DNA of 44,607 bases from JAWLDB01 sp041686915 (GTDB lineage: Bacteria > Bacillota > UBA994 > UBA5500). This document shows positions 6,935 through 14,898 of this stretch, piece after piece (the first letter of the stretch is position 1; every line of letters begins with the position of its first letter). The stretch spans positions 1 to 44,607 of the forward strand of contig JAWLDB010000007.1 of NCBI GenBank assembly GCA_041686915.1. Direction: 5' to 3'. The notes beneath the pieces are model-generated. The model saw only the letters and a program-made list of their open reading frames with translations, did no database searches and was not told where the DNA came from. The position numbers and the translations under genes were made by a program.

Positions 6935-8725
6935 ATGGACTTGATCCGTTCACACATATTGGTGTGCGCCGGCACCGGCTGCGCATCATCCGGATGTAAG
7001 AAAGTATCTAACGCTATGCTCGAGTCTATGCAGAAACACGGGCTCGATAAAGAAGTAAAGATTATAGAGACTGGTTGTTTCGGTTTCTGCATGATGGGTC
7101 CGATTGTCATGATATATCCTGAAGGCGCATTCTACTGCCAGGTCACCCCAGAAGATGCAGAGGAACTGGTAACCGAGCACCTGCTGAAGGGTCGCATAGT
7201 AGAACGGTTGCTTTTTAAAGAAAGTGGCGGTCAGCGACCGGTAGCGCTTTTCAACGACATTGGTTTCTACCAGAAGCAAAACCGGGTAGCCCTGCGCAAC
7301 TGCGGTGCAATTGACGCAGAATGTATCGAAGAGTACATTGCCCACGACGGCTATCAGGCCCTAGCAAAGGCAGTCACCCAGATGACTCCGGCTGAGGCGA
7401 TTGACGAGCTGAAAAAGTCTGGCTTGCGTGGTCGTGGTGGCGGTGGCTTCCCGACTGGACGCAAGTGGGAGTTTGCAGCTGCAACTAAGGACGAGGTGAA
7501 GTACGTAGTCTGTAACGCGGATGAAGGGGACCCGGGTGCTTTCATGGATCGTAGTATTCTGGAAGGCGATCCACATAGCATCATCGAAGCAATGGCCCTT
7601 GCCGGTTATGCTATTGGAGCCCGTCAAGGCTATGTCTACGTTCGCGCAGAGTACCCGATTGCTGTAGAGCGCCTCTCCATCGCTATCAAGGCGGCCCGTG
7701 AGATGGGCATTCTCGGCAACAACATCTTCGGTAGCGATTTCGGCTTTGACCTCGGAATCCGCTTAGGCGCTGGAGCGTTCGTCTGTGGTGAAGAAACGGC
7801 TCTGATTTCTTCCATTGAAGGACGCCGTGGTACTCCGCGTCCGCGTCCGCCGTACCCGGCTGTGAAGGGCCTTTGGAACAAGCCAACCTTGATTAACAAC
7901 GTTGAGACCTTTGCCAACATCCCACAGATCATCCTTAAGGGTGGCGAGTGGTTTGCATCCATGGGTACCGAGAAGAGCAAGGGTACCAAGGTCTTCGCCT
8001 TGGCTGGTAACATCAACAACACCGGTCTCGTAGAAGTGCCGATGGGTACAACTCTGCGCGAAATCGTTTACGATATCGGCGGTGGAATTCCTGGTGGCAA
8101 GGCGTTTAAGGCGTGCCAAACCGGTGGCCCCTCTGGAGGCTGTCTGCCGGCTGAATACCTTGATACTCATGTTGATTACGACTCCCTGTTGGCAGTCGGC
8201 TCTATGATGGGCTCCGGTGGTCTGATCGTTATGGATGAGAACACTTGCATGGTGGACGTAGCCCGCTTCTTCCTTGAGTTTACCCAGGATGAGTCCTGTG
8301 GTAAGTGTATTCCGTGCCGTGAGGGCACAAAGCGCATGTTGGAAATCCTTGAGCGCATCACCAATGGTGAAGGTCGCGAGGGCGACATAGAGCTTTTGGA
8401 AGAACTCTCTGAGACTATCTCTCGTGCGTCCCTTTGTGGCCTGGGTCAAACAGCCCCGAACCCGGTTCTGGCGACGCTACGGTTCTTCCGTCACGAGTAT
8501 GAGGCGCATATCAACGAAAAGCGCTGCCCTGCAGGTGTTTGCCAGGCGCTGCTCTCTTACAGCATCATCGAAGACAAGTGCAAGGGCTGTACCCTCTGCA
8601 AAAAGGCTTGCCCGGTTGACGCCATCAGCGGCGATGTGCGTAAACCACACGTAATTGATATAGAGAAGTGCATCAAGTGCGGCGCTTGTGTCGCTAAATG
8701 CCCATTCAAGGCCATTAGCCGCTAG
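6935..8725 (+). CDS. hydB: Electron-bifurcating [FeFe]-hydrogenase, NuoF-like subunit HydB
   Basis: A 596-residue flavoprotein that exchanges electrons with NAD(H) and ferredoxin in HydABC-type hydrogenases. Domains in order: an N-terminal thioredoxin-like [2Fe-2S] domain with Cys in VCAGTGCASSGC (11, 16, 21) and ETGCFGFC; the NuoF FMN/NADH core with GRGGGGFPTGRKW and CNADEGDPGAFMDR; an SLBB domain; the [4Fe-4S] site ESCGKCIPCREGT (about 453-465) with the distal Cys in SLCGLGQ; and a C-terminal 2x[4Fe-4S] ferredoxin, CKGCTLCKKACP and CIKCGACVAKCP. The gene lies 26 bases after the HndB-like gene and 17 before hydA. The full cofactor set supports flavin-based electron bifurcation, although bifurcation itself is inferred from the family. 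Confidence 0.95.
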   Translation: MDLIRSHILVCAGTGCASSGCKKVSNAMLESMQKHGLDKEVKIIETGCFGFCMMGPIVMIYPEGAFYCQVTPEDAEELVTEHLLKGRIVERLLFKESGGQRPVALFNDIGFYQKQNRVALRNCGAIDAECIEEYIAHDGYQALAKAVTQMTPAEAIDELKKSGLRGRGGGGFPTGRKWEFAAATKDEVKYVVCNADEGDPGAFMDRSILEGDPHSIIEAMALAGYAIGARQGYVYVRAEYPIAVERLSIAIKAAREMGILGNNIFGSDFGFDLGIRLGAGAFVCGEETALISSIEGRRGTPRPRPPYPAVKGLWNKPTLINNVETFANIPQIILKGGEWFASMGTEKSKGTKVFALAGNINNTGLVEVPMGTTLREIVYDIGGGIPGGKAFKACQTGGPSGGCLPAEYLDTHVDYDSLLAVGSMMGSGGLIVMDENTCMVDVARFFLEFTQDESCGKCIPCREGTKRMLEILERITNGEGREGDIELLEELSETISRASLCGLGQTAPNPVLATLRFFRHEYEAHINEKRCPAGVCQALLSYSIIEDKCKGCTLCKKACPVDAISGDVRKPHVIDIEKCIKCGACVAKCPFKAISR

Positions 8726-8742
8726 GAAAGGAGTGTAGGGAT

Positions 8743-10467
8743 ATGGAACGCATCAAGTTGACTATAGACGGCATCCCTGTAGAAGTCGATCCAGGTACTA
8801 CCATTCTGGAAGCGGCTAAAAGGATAGGTATTCACGTCCCAACTCTCTGCTACCATCCGGAACTGCGGTTGGAAGGTGCCTGCCGCATCTGCGTGGTCGA
8901 GGTTGAGGGTATGAAAAATCTGGCTGCATCCTGTGTATATCCAGTATCCAACGGCATGGTCGTGAAGACCAACACCGATGCAGTACGCAAGGCCAGGAAG
9001 ACAGTGGTTGAGCTATTGATTGCCAACCATCCTATGGACTGCCTGGTCTGCCGTCGTCACGGCGAATGCGAGCTGCAGGACCTCTCCCGCCAGCTCGGGG
9101 TACGTCAGATTCGCTTTCATGGTGAGAAGCGCGATATTCCGATTGATGAGTCTAGTCACTCGGTCATTCGCGATCCCAACAAGTGCATCCTCTGCGGACG
9201 CTGTGTGCGGATATGTGAACAGACTCAGGCTGTTTCTGCTATTGGCGTTGCCAACCGAGGCGCCAGCAGCATAGTGACTACTCCGTTCAACCACGGTTTG
9301 GCCGATGGTCCGTGCGTTGGTTGTGGACAATGTATCAACGTTTGTCCGGTAGCCGCCCTGGCTGAGAAAGATGATACCGAGCGTGTTTGGGACGCTCTCA
9401 ATGATAAGAAAGCTCATGTAATAGTGCAGGTTGCGCCGGCTGTGCGCGCCGCACTCGGTGAAGAATTTGGCATGCGTCCGGGTGCATTGGTTACCGGCAA
9501 GCTGGTAACGGCGCTTAGGAAGCTTGGCTTTGATAGAGTATTCGATACGCAGTTTGCTGCTGATGTGACTATCATGGAAGAGGGCCACGAGTTCCTGGCA
9601 CGACTCCAGAACAACGGTCCGCTGCCTATGATTACCTCATGCAGCCCAGGTTGGGTTAAATACTGCGAACACTTCTTCCCGGACATGCTGCCGCATGTCT
9701 CGAGTTGCAAGTCGCCGCAGCAGATGTTTGGTGTACTAGCCAAGACTTACTACGCCGAGAAGTCCGAGATTAACCCCGCTAGCATCTTTTCGGTATCCGT
9801 CATGCCGTGTACTGCCAAGAAGACAGAGGCGGCCCGTGACGAGATGAATACCAGCGGCTACCAGGATGTGGACGCAGTCATCACCACCCGTGAGCTGGCG
9901 AACATGATTCGCGAGGCTGGCATTGACTTCGCTAACCTGCAGGATGGCGAGTTCGACTTACCGATGGGCATGTCTACAGGCGCTAGCACCATTTTCGGTG
10001 TCACCGGCGGTGTAATGGAAGCTGCCCTCCGTTCGCTCAGTGAACTGGTGGACGGCAAAGAGCTGGCGCACGTTGAATTTGAGCAGGTGCGTGGCTTTGC
10101 CGGCATCAGAGAAGCTTCCGTCGAGCTTGCAGGCAAGAAGGTAAGAGTCGCCATCGCCAACGGCCTTGGCCAAGCCAAGAAGCTGCTTGATCAGATCAAA
10201 GCTGGTAACGACGAGTATCACTTCATTGAAATCATGGGTTGTCCTGGTGGTTGCATCGGTGGTGGCGGTCAGCCACTCTCAACTGATCCGGAGATCCGCA
10301 TGAAGCGTGCGGCAGCTCTTTACAGGCAGGATATGCTGAAGCGCGTGCGCAAGTCGCACGACAACCCGGCAGTGAAGGAACTCTACAAGAACTACCTGGG
10401 CGAGCCAAACGGCGAGAAGGCGCATCACCTGTTGCATACACACTATACTCAGCGTTCGAAGTACTAG
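8743..10467 (+). CDS. hydA: [FeFe]-hydrogenase catalytic subunit HydA
   Basis: 574 residues, probably the H2-forming or H2-oxidising subunit of a trimeric HydABC enzyme. Order: plant-type [2Fe-2S] domain (C36, C47, C50, C64); His/Cys-ligated [4Fe-4S] in HPMDCLVCRRHGEC; 2x[4Fe-4S] domain CILCGRCVRICE and CVGCGQCINVCP; then the H-cluster domain. H-cluster motifs are TSCSPGW (C300), MPCTAKKTE (C356) and EIMGCPGGCIGGGGQP (C500, C504). The first motif has Cys-Ser where the classical monomeric enzymes have Cys-Cys. The C-terminal small-subunit-like segment (SHDNPAVKELYKNYL) is fused, as usual. No maturase genes (hydE, hydF, hydG) are in the window. Confidence 0.96.
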   Translation: MERIKLTIDGIPVEVDPGTTILEAAKRIGIHVPTLCYHPELRLEGACRICVVEVEGMKNLAASCVYPVSNGMVVKTNTDAVRKARKTVVELLIANHPMDCLVCRRHGECELQDLSRQLGVRQIRFHGEKRDIPIDESSHSVIRDPNKCILCGRCVRICEQTQAVSAIGVANRGASSIVTTPFNHGLADGPCVGCGQCINVCPVAALAEKDDTERVWDALNDKKAHVIVQVAPAVRAALGEEFGMRPGALVTGKLVTALRKLGFDRVFDTQFAADVTIMEEGHEFLARLQNNGPLPMITSCSPGWVKYCEHFFPDMLPHVSSCKSPQQMFGVLAKTYYAEKSEINPASIFSVSVMPCTAKKTEAARDEMNTSGYQDVDAVITTRELANMIREAGIDFANLQDGEFDLPMGMSTGASTIFGVTGGVMEAALRSLSELVDGKELAHVEFEQVRGFAGIREASVELAGKKVRVAIANGLGQAKKLLDQIKAGNDEYHFIEIMGCPGGCIGGGGQPLSTDPEIRMKRAAALYRQDMLKRVRKSHDNPAVKELYKNYLGEPNGEKAHHLLHTHYTQRSKY

Positions 10468-10803
10468 GACGCGGCTCTAGTAAGACTCACATGTGTTGAT
10501 ACCCCGTCTAATGAATGGGGACACACCTCTGACTGAAAGCTGTTCTTGGGGCTCTAAGGTCAGGGGACACTCCTCTGACTGTGAGGATTACCTAGGGCTG
10601 AGGAATGTCCCCATTGGATGTCCCCGATCGGGGTGGGTTGGTTTGAAGGTGGTCTCACGCGTAGTGAAGCTCTGGGCTAAGGTTAGGGGACACACCTCTG
10701 ACTGAAAGCTGTTCTTAGGGTTGAGGTATGTCCCCATCGGGATAGATTGCTGCTTAACAGGATAGTTTTCCTTAAAACGAAGGATTGAGGGGGAACGGTA
10801 CAG
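10468..10803. repeat. hydA-hydC gap filled with GGGGACA palindromic repeats
   Basis: 336 bp without a gene. Two full 50 bp units are present, at 10563-10612 and 10686-10735. Both begin GGGGACAC(T/A)CCTCTGACTG and end in GAGG(A/T)ATGTCCCC. A partial unit at 10517-10560 holds only the left half. Between the full units lies ATGTCCCCGATCGGGG, a further GC-rich palindrome, near 10619-10634. The termini of each unit are inverted repeats, so each can fold as a long hairpin in DNA or RNA. They interrupt an operon, where they could act as mRNA stabilisers or attenuators. No transposase lies nearby. Confidence 0.85.
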
Positions 10804-11310
10804 ATGGAAGAGAAGAAGTGCACGGGTTGCGCTGGTTGCAGCCAGGAGAATGATGCACGCTTTGCGGAACTGGCTAAGGTGATAGAAGAATTCAAGGGCA
10901 TGGAAGGCGCTTTGATCATGGTGCTGCATAAGGCCCAGGAAATCTTCGGATACCTGCCGGAGGAAGTGCAGAAGTATGTTGCGCAGGGGCTGGACCTGCC
11001 AATGTCTGAAGTATATGGCGTTACAACCTTCTACTCTTACTTCTCTCTGAAGCCGCGCGGAAAATACCGCATCGCTGTTTGCCTCGGCACAGCTTGCTAC
11101 GTCCGCGGCGCTGCAGATCTGGTTTCAGCTATTGAGAAGGAACTGGATATCAAAGTTAACGATACTTCCGCTGACGGACGCTTCACTTTGGAAGTTTCGC
11201 GTTGCATTGGTGCCTGCGGTCTCGCGCCCGTTCTCACCATCAACGAAGATGTCTATGGTCGTCTGACGCCAGACAAGATACCTGGTATCTTGGCCAAGTA
11301 CGAGGGATAG
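10804..11310 (+). CDS. hydC: Electron-bifurcating hydrogenase, NuoE-like subunit HydC
   Basis: A 168-residue thioredoxin-like [2Fe-2S] protein, the third subunit of HydABC. Cluster ligands are in the normal NuoE pattern: C-x4-C in VCLGTACYV and C-x3-C in SRCIGACGL. The N-terminal helical bundle has the conserved LPEEVQKYVAQ and VYGVTTFYSYF. An extra Cys cluster, C6-x2-C9-x2-C12, lies at the very start and is not part of the usual fold; it could bind another metal or be exposed. Unusually for these operons the gene follows hydA and is separated from it by 336 bp of repeats. The last base of its TAG stop is the first base of the next repeat copy. Confidence 0.95.
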   Translation: MEEKKCTGCAGCSQENDARFAELAKVIEEFKGMEGALIMVLHKAQEIFGYLPEEVQKYVAQGLDLPMSEVYGVTTFYSYFSLKPRGKYRIAVCLGTACYVRGAADLVSAIEKELDIKVNDTSADGRFTLEVSRCIGACGLAPVLTINEDVYGRLTPDKIPGILAKYEG

Positions 11311-11415
11311 GGGACACTCCTCAACTGAAGGCTCTTCTTCGAGGCCGAGGAATGTCCCCATCGGGATGGACACTCCTCTAACTGAAGGCTCTTCTTCGGC
11401 CTGAGGAATGTCCCC
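11310..11415. repeat. Two further GGGGACA palindromic repeats after hydC
   Basis: A 50 bp unit at 11310-11359 starts in the hydC stop codon (G of TAG) and ends TGTCCCC. A second unit at 11368-11415 (48 bp) lacks the first two G. Both share the core AACTGAAGGCTCTTCTTC and are more alike to each other than to the copies before hydC, which suggests a local duplication. Confidence 0.85.
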
Positions 11416-11422
11416 AACGATA

Positions 11423-11443
11423 GGCTGGCCAAATTGGCCAGCC
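11423..11443 (+). terminator. Strong hairpin before the sensory-hydrogenase genes
   Basis: Perfect 8 bp stem GGCTGGCC / GGCCAGCC with an AAATT loop, followed only by TTTGG. It may terminate or attenuate transcription between hydC and the downstream sensor genes. Confidence 0.5.
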
Positions 11444-11480
11444 TTTGGTGCTTATGATGCAAAAGGGAGGGGAAGCTCGC

Positions 11481-11759
11481 TTGCTATACATTACCGTATG
11501 TGTCGGTAGTTCCTGTCATCTGAAAGGCGCTTACCAGGTGATCAAAGCCCTGCAAGCTGCGCTGGAGAAGCGCAAACTATCCGCCGCTGTAGAGCTGAAA
11601 GCGGGCTTCTGCCTGGGCCACTGCGTAAATGGGGTCGCTGTGCAGATAGGTGACCACACACTGCTTGATATTAGCCCTGAACAAGTCGCCCAGATGATTG
11701 ATCAGTATGTGATGCCGGAGGTGGGGCTATATGGCAGTGCTCAAGATCCGCGAGGCTAA
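11481..11759 (+). CDS. Small thioredoxin-like [2Fe-2S] ferredoxin
   Basis: About 92 residues, starting MLYITVCVGSSCHLKGAYQV. Cys pairs in CVGSSC and GFCLGHC match the four-ligand pattern of thioredoxin-like [2Fe-2S] ferredoxins and the NuoE C-terminal domain. The TTG at 11481 is preferred because GGGAGGGG (11465-11472) lies 8 bases upstream; ATG codons at 11454 and 11457 would place that site inside the gene. The last 29 bases overlap the next gene, so translation is probably coupled. Comparable small ferredoxins accompany sensory hydrogenases in other anaerobes, as I recall. It is likely an electron donor or acceptor for the HydS-type protein. Confidence 0.8.
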   Translation: MLYITVCVGSSCHLKGAYQVIKALQAALEKRKLSAAVELKAGFCLGHCVNGVAVQIGDHTLLDISPEQVAQMIDQYVMPEVGLYGSAQDPRG

Positions 11760-13431
11760 CTGCAAGAACTGTTACAAGTGTGTTAGGGTATGTCCGGTAA
11801 AGGCTATTAAGATTCAGGCGGGGCAGGCAATTGTGATTGACGAGCGCTGTATAGCCTGCGGCCAGTGTCTTTTAGCCTGCCCACAGCATGCCAAAGAAGT
11901 GGTTACGGACCTGCACAAAGTAAAAGAGCTGTTAGCGGTAGGCGAGAGGGTATATGTCAGTCTGGCGCCTGCCTTAGCAGGAGCCTGGCCTGGAGCTACG
12001 TCCAGGCAAGTGGTGACCGCTCTCAAACAACTGGGCTTCAGCGAGGTAAGCGAGACTGCCAGTGGGGCATCGCTGGTGTCTAGAGGCTATCAACGGCTAG
12101 TCAACCTCGGGCGGCTAAAAGCAAATCCGCTACTGACCACCGCCTGTCCGGCAGTTGTTTCACTGGTTGAACGCTATCATCCCAAGCTGGTGCCGCTTTT
12201 AGCGCCGCTTGTCTCACCGATGATTGCTCACGCCCGGTTAATTAAGACTTTGGAGCCTACCGCCAAGGTAGTCTTTGTGGGCCCCTGCCTGGCAAAGAAA
12301 GCAGAGGCAGGCCGCAAAGAGTACGAGGGGCTGGTTGATGCTGTACTGCTTTATCAGGAGATTGCTGATTGGTTAAGTGAACAGGGCATTAGTGTATCGT
12401 CCCTGCCTGAAAGCGACTTTGCTCAGTTCGATGGCGCAGTGGCCAGTCAATACCCCCTGGCTGGTGGTCTATTGCACTACCTGCAGAGTTCTGCAGAAAT
12501 GCACGTCGCGGATGGCCTGCAACAAGTTAGTGACTTGCTAGATGGAATGGCTGCAGAAAGCTTACAGGCAATGCTGGTGGAATGCAACGCTTGCGCAGCT
12601 GGCTGTCTGAATGGCCCTGCAATGCCTAGGCAGGAAAGCCTGTTTAAGCGTCGGGAGCGGGTTCGAGCGCGGGACCGTTGGCAGGGAGAACAGGCTATAG
12701 GTGACGCATTGCCCTCAGTAGATCTTAATGCTACCTTCAAAGCCACAGCTGTCGATACTAAGGTTTTCAGCGAGAACGCCATTCTGCAAGTGCTCAGGCA
12801 CCTTGGCAAGCATACGCTGGACGCAGAGCTTAACTGTGGCGCCTGCGGTTACTCTTCTTGCCGCGAGAAGGCGACGGCCGTTCTGGACGGCAGGGCAGAA
12901 CTTGATATGTGTATGCCCTACATGCGCTCCAAGGCAGAGTCTTTGGCTAATCTGGTCATTCAGTCAACTCCTAACGCCGTGATTGTCGTGGACAAGGACT
13001 TGAAGATACAAGAGTTTAACCCGGCTGCGGAGCAGATGTTCAAGCGGCAGGCAGCGTCTGTCAAAGGCGAAGTGCTATCATCCCTGATACCGGATGACGA
13101 GTTCCGATCCGTCCGCGACCAGGGTCAGTGGGTTGTGGGCAAGAAGATCACCTACCCGCACTACGGGCTGGTGACATTGCAAACTATCAATCCAATCAAA
13201 TCCCAGGACCTGATCATGGGGGTAATTACAGATATTACTAGAGCAGAGCATCAGGAGCGGGAGTTTGCCAAGGTGCGTGAAGAGACACTGGAAAAGGCGC
13301 AGCAGGTCATTAACAAGCAGATGATGGTCGCACAGGAGATAGCAGGGCTACTTGGTGAAGTTACAGCGGATTCGAAGATGCTATTGCTCAAGCTGATTAA
13401 GCTGGTACAGGGCGAAGGTGATCGAAAGTGA
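11731..13431 (+). CDS. Sensory-type [FeFe]-hydrogenase with PAS domain (HydS-like)
   Basis: 566 residues. Domains in order: 2x[4Fe-4S] ferredoxin (C11-x2-C-x2-C-x3-C21 and C40-x2-C-x2-C-x3-C50); an H-cluster domain with TTACPA (C139), GPCLAKKAE (C186) and ECNACAAGC (C288, C292); a further Fe-S domain CGACGYSSC (369-377) with C394; a PAS domain (about 405-510); and a C-terminal helical tail. All four H-cluster Cys are kept. The neighbouring proton-transfer Cys of catalytic enzymes is Ala, and the third loop lacks the G-G-G-Q-P end. These are features of sensory HydS proteins. It probably senses H2 or redox state and passes this on through the PAS domain. ATG 11731 follows GGAGGTGG; the phosphatase gene overlaps its stop by four bases. 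Confidence 0.85.
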   Translation: MAVLKIREANCKNCYKCVRVCPVKAIKIQAGQAIVIDERCIACGQCLLACPQHAKEVVTDLHKVKELLAVGERVYVSLAPALAGAWPGATSRQVVTALKQLGFSEVSETASGASLVSRGYQRLVNLGRLKANPLLTTACPAVVSLVERYHPKLVPLLAPLVSPMIAHARLIKTLEPTAKVVFVGPCLAKKAEAGRKEYEGLVDAVLLYQEIADWLSEQGISVSSLPESDFAQFDGAVASQYPLAGGLLHYLQSSAEMHVADGLQQVSDLLDGMAAESLQAMLVECNACAAGCLNGPAMPRQESLFKRRERVRARDRWQGEQAIGDALPSVDLNATFKATAVDTKVFSENAILQVLRHLGKHTLDAELNCGACGYSSCREKATAVLDGRAELDMCMPYMRSKAESLANLVIQSTPNAVIVVDKDLKIQEFNPAAEQMFKRQAASVKGEVLSSLIPDDEFRSVRDQGQWVVGKKITYPHYGLVTLQTINPIKSQDLIMGVITDITRAEHQEREFAKVREETLEKAQQVINKQMMVAQEIAGLLGEVTADSKMLLLKLIKLVQGEGDRK

Positions 13432-14603
13432 AGCTGTTCGTCGAGTCCTTCGGACGTTCCCTGAACAAGTTCGGTGAGGAGTTGTGCGGCGATTGCACGT
13501 CCGTTGTGCGCACGCCGGACTCGGTGATTGCTGTCGTGGCGGACGGTCTCGGGAGTGGGGTCAAGGCCAACATCCTGGCTACTCTTACCACCCGAATTGC
13601 CAGTTCCATGCTCAAGCAGGGGGCGACGGTAGATGAGGTGGTCGAGACGCTGATCAGCACTCTGCCTGTCTGCAAGGTGCGCGAGCTGGCCTATGCAACC
13701 TTTTTGATAGTTCAGGTGTTTCTGGATAGGGGAGAAGCCTATTTGACCGAGTTTGACTGCCCGGATGTGCTCTTCATGCGGGAAGGTCACACGATACCGA
13801 TTAAGAAGCAGGAGCGCATCGTTAGCGGCAGGACAATTAAAGAGGCCCGTCTTTCTGTAAGGCCGGGGGATACATTTGTACTCATTTCTGATGGAGTAAT
13901 CCATGCCGGTGTAGGCGGCGTACTCAATCTCGGTTGGCAGTGGGATAACGTTTCGCAGTATTTGGAGAAGGTCATGGCCAAAGAACGGGAGTTGCCCAAG
14001 GTGGTGACCTTGTTGGCTGACGTTTGTCACAACCTTTACATGTATAAGCCGGGAGATGATGTTACGGTGTTGGGGCTGAAAGTAAGGGAAGCGGAGACAG
14101 TCACGCTTTTGGCTGGTCCTCCGGAAGATGTGCAGAAAGATGCAGAAGTAGTGCAGGAGTTGTTGCACGCCGAAGGCCGGAAAGTTGTCTGTGGTGGCAC
14201 CACAGCGCAAGTAGTGAGTCGGATCAGCGGCAGGCCACTCTTGACCAGCTTGGACTTTGCAGCTGCGAATGTACCACCTACTGCCCAAATTCCGGGCCTC
14301 GATCTGGTAACCGAAGGTGTGCTGACGTTGACCAAGGCCTTGGAGCTAATCCGCAAGGCGAGGGCGGAAAACGTATCCTGGCGAGACATGGTCGAACTCA
14401 ATCGTGCCGATGGCGCTTCTAGACTCGCACGGTTGCTGCTCTGCCAATGCACGCATTTGAAGGTGCTGCTTGGGCGGGCTATTAACCCTGCTCATCAAAA
14501 CCCTGATTTACCACGTAACCTGGCGATTAAGCTGAAGGTCGTTGAAGACCTCTGCTCAGAGCTAAAGGCCTTTGGTAAGGAAGTCGAGCTGAAGTACTAC
14601 TAG
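13428..14603 (+). CDS. SpoIIE-type PP2C serine phosphatase with extra C-terminal domain
   Basis: 391 residues. The N-terminal ~225 residues are a PP2C/SpoIIE fold: DGLGSG (about 40-45) with a metal-binding Asp, LISDGV (about 148-153), and the final GDDVTVLGL near 205-213. The remaining ~170 residues form a separate domain beginning VTLLAGPPEDVQ and rich in helices; I recognise no characterised family in it. The GTG start overlaps the TGA of the HydS-like gene as GTGA, so the two are translationally coupled. The likely role is output of the hydrogenase sensor, dephosphorylating a Ser/Thr-phosphorylated partner. The target is unknown and no kinase gene is adjacent. Confidence 0.85.
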   Translation: MKLFVESFGRSLNKFGEELCGDCTSVVRTPDSVIAVVADGLGSGVKANILATLTTRIASSMLKQGATVDEVVETLISTLPVCKVRELAYATFLIVQVFLDRGEAYLTEFDCPDVLFMREGHTIPIKKQERIVSGRTIKEARLSVRPGDTFVLISDGVIHAGVGGVLNLGWQWDNVSQYLEKVMAKERELPKVVTLLADVCHNLYMYKPGDDVTVLGLKVREAETVTLLAGPPEDVQKDAEVVQELLHAEGRKVVCGGTTAQVVSRISGRPLLTSLDFAAANVPPTAQIPGLDLVTEGVLTLTKALELIRKARAENVSWRDMVELNRADGASRLARLLLCQCTHLKVLLGRAINPAHQNPDLPRNLAIKLKVVEDLCSELKAFGKEVELKYY

Positions 14604-14626
14604 TCGACCGGTGTGCGCGAATTTTG

Positions 14627-14653
14627 GGGTCAGTTAATGAACTGGCCCTTTTT
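14627..14653 (+). terminator. Intrinsic terminator of the hydrogenase/sensor block
   Basis: Stem of 9 bp (GGGTCAGTT / AACTGGCCC, one G-T pair) with an AATG loop and TTTTT. Confidence 0.85.
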
Positions 14654-14898
14654 GGCGTGCAGAAGAAGCCATTAAGGGGTAGGGATTAACTGTCATGCAA
14701 CCAACCGGTGGTGCATGGCGTCCTAACAAGCATCACCCCAACAAAAGTGGGTGCAATGTGCGAAGAAAACTGCTGCATTTGGAAAGAAATTGCGCCTTAC
14801 GGCTCTGCAGTTGCGAGCAACTGGGTAAGCTATAGACGCAAATGTGTTAAATCGAGGGCAGTCTCTCAAAAAAGCGGGGTTTTCGACTTCTTTTCGAG
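14654..14898 (+). other. Gene-free leader region with nested stems
   Basis: Most of a 476 bp gap without a convincing gene. Within 14790-14841 three nested stems line up: TTGCG/CGCAA, CTTAC/GTAAG and CAGTTG/CAACTG with a CGAG tetraloop, separated by internal loops. An 8 bp inverted repeat, TTTCGACT (14881-14888) / AGTCGAAA (14906-14913), spans the putative -35 box of the next promoter. A 64-codon frame (14708-14902) exists but has no good ribosome binding site and is not called. The region does not match a riboswitch class that I recognise. Confidence 0.4.

Noticed and set aside
10493..10705. 70-codon frame across the GGGGACA repeats
   Set aside because: The peptide repeats only because the DNA repeats; no ribosome site.
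10468..11415. CRISPR array
   Set aside because: The repeats are long, self-palindromic and irregularly spaced, without unique spacers of equal size or cas genes.
11253..11462. Minus-strand frames over the repeats after hydC
   Set aside because: Same reason: repeat-derived translation with no coding signs.
13251..14288. Long 345-codon minus-strand frame across the HydS and phosphatase genes
   Set aside because: It is a shadow of two well-supported plus-strand genes and resembles no protein I recognise.
14660..14841. Cyclic-di-GMP riboswitch for the glycosyltransferase
   Set aside because: Searched for because of the GT2 gene; the conserved GEMM core sequence and its GNRA tetraloop are not there.
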